This document shows, in pieces, positions 23,591 through 23,890 of a DNA stretch of 23,890 nt. The DNA is taken from positions 27,851 to 51,740 of the forward strand of contig DHOU01000019.1 in NCBI GenBank assembly GCA_002409745.1, given 5' to 3'. Position 1 is the first letter of the stretch; each line of letters opens with the position of its first letter. Source of the stretch: Bacteroidales bacterium UBA5382. GTDB taxonomy: Bacteria; Bacteroidota; Bacteroidia; Bacteroidales; Dysgonomonadaceae. The translations under genes were made by a program, and so were the position numbers. The notes under the pieces are model-generated. The model worked only from the letters and a program-made list of their open reading frames with translations. It did no database searches and was not told where the DNA came from.

Positions 23591-23652
23591 CCCGATTCCT
23601 GCGGCCCGTAAATCCAATACGGTACGCCAGTCCCATTTTGCGGGATCGGTCT

Positions 23653-23694
23653 TCACCGGGGATGCCGGAAAGTGACATCCCCGGTGACTATTTT
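23653..23694 (+). terminator. Terminator after DUF6261-like copy B
   Basis: A perfect 12-bp inverted repeat, TCACCGGGGATG (23653-23664) and CATCCCCGGTGA (23676-23687), with an 11-nt loop, followed by CTATTTTA. It lies 63 nt after the stop codon. Confidence 0.75.
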
Positions 23695-23818
23695 ACGCCT
23701 TCGTGTCAGCCAGTCTGTTCCGCCGTTCTTTTATGATAGTCGCCAACTTTTCCATAGTCACACTATACTGTGATTTGATTTTTCTTACCAAGAACGGAGC
23801 TCGAAGCAACGTCCTCAG
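23693..23818 (-). other. Open tail after the Rpn stop, probably non-coding
   Basis: After the TGA of the Rpn-type gene the same frame stays open for 41 codons to TAA 23693-23695. It includes a possible short peptide MEKLATIIKERRNRLADTKA (ATG around 23755). I do not recognise it, and it overlaps the end of the terminator. It may be a remnant of another gene's C-terminus. Confidence 0.3.
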
Positions 23819-23890
23819 TCACGATAGTTTTTCTATTTCTTCGGCAGAAAGTCCACTTACTTTAGAAACTGAAATTCCCGCATTTTCTAA
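23819..23890 (-). CDS. C-terminus of an Rpn-family PD-(D/E)XK nuclease/transposase (5' part outside window)
   Basis: Only the last 23 residues are present: LENAGISVSKVSGLSAEEIE then KLS and a TGA stop at 23819-23821. The GIS-x5-GLS-x-EEI-x-KL pattern is the helical tail shared by Rpn-type recombination-promoting nucleases, which are abundant in Bacteroidales. The nuclease domain would lie beyond the right edge. With so little sequence, another protein ending in this motif is possible. Confidence 0.55.
   Translation of the reverse strand, partial: LENAGISVSKVSGLSAEEIEKLS

Noticed and set aside
1..23890. tRNA, rRNA or insertion-sequence transposase
   Set aside because: I saw no cloverleaf, rRNA-like sequence or complete transposase in the gaps; only the Rpn-like tail at the right edge hints at a mobile element.

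Overview
The window looks like a chromosomal segment from a Bacteroidota bacterium, most likely Bacteroidales. The evidence is the repeated TAnnTTTG-type -7 promoter boxes (TACCTTTG, TATCTTTG), mostly weak Shine-Dalgarno sites, and families typical of the group: a secreted GH29 fucosidase, DUF5687 next to an ABC ATPase, a DUF6600 lipoprotein and the DUF6261-like proteins. I cannot assign a species.

Layout. Positions 1-3900 (minus strand) hold the 5' part of an alpha-L-fucosidase behind a small secreted protein, then a GT4 glycosyltransferase translationally coupled to a multi-pass flippase-like membrane protein. Positions 4112-6560 hold an unknown 415-aa protein, a strong terminator, a DUF6261-like gene and, upstream of it, a phased palindrome array (array A). 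Positions 6600-12440 form an accessory patch on the minus strand, rich in decaying genes: dinD with two in-frame stops, a frameshifted DUF1778-type antitoxin, an HXXEE membrane protein and a relic of a second one, and a KilA-N gene cut by a stop at a Trp codon. Living neighbours there are a RelE/ParE toxin-antitoxin pair, a Crp/Fnr regulator with an ATC-hydrolase-like protein, a ClbS/DfsB-like protein and an HxlR regulator. Positions 12529-18569 are mostly plus strand: a UvrA-like ATPase missing most of its second ATPase half, a HerA-like/DUF853 ATPase, a DUF5687 permease and its ABC ATPase. Positions 18640-22232 (minus) hold a YpfJ-type zinc metallopeptidase, a DUF6600 lipoprotein with a Ser/Arg-rich tail, and GDP-mannose 4,6-dehydratase. 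Positions 22426-23694 carry a second DUF6261-like gene preceded by its own palindrome array (array B). The window ends in the C-terminus of an Rpn-type (PD-(D/E)XK) protein.

The most striking observation is the pairing of two divergent DUF6261-like paralogues (5431-6162 and 22841-23590) with two different upstream palindrome arrays. Array A has six CCGA-N4-TCGG palindromes spaced exactly 42 bp apart, plus a degenerate seventh in register. Array B has five clear and at least two degenerate palindromes spaced 41 or 42 bp apart. Both lie between a candidate promoter and the start codon, so each would be carried on a leader of about 350-400 nt; 42 bp is also four turns of B-DNA. The arrays are neither CRISPR nor coding. 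I infer a self-contained protein-plus-array module, in which the basic-tailed helical protein either binds its own phased DNA sites or works with a repeat-hairpin RNA. This is a hypothesis from architecture only.
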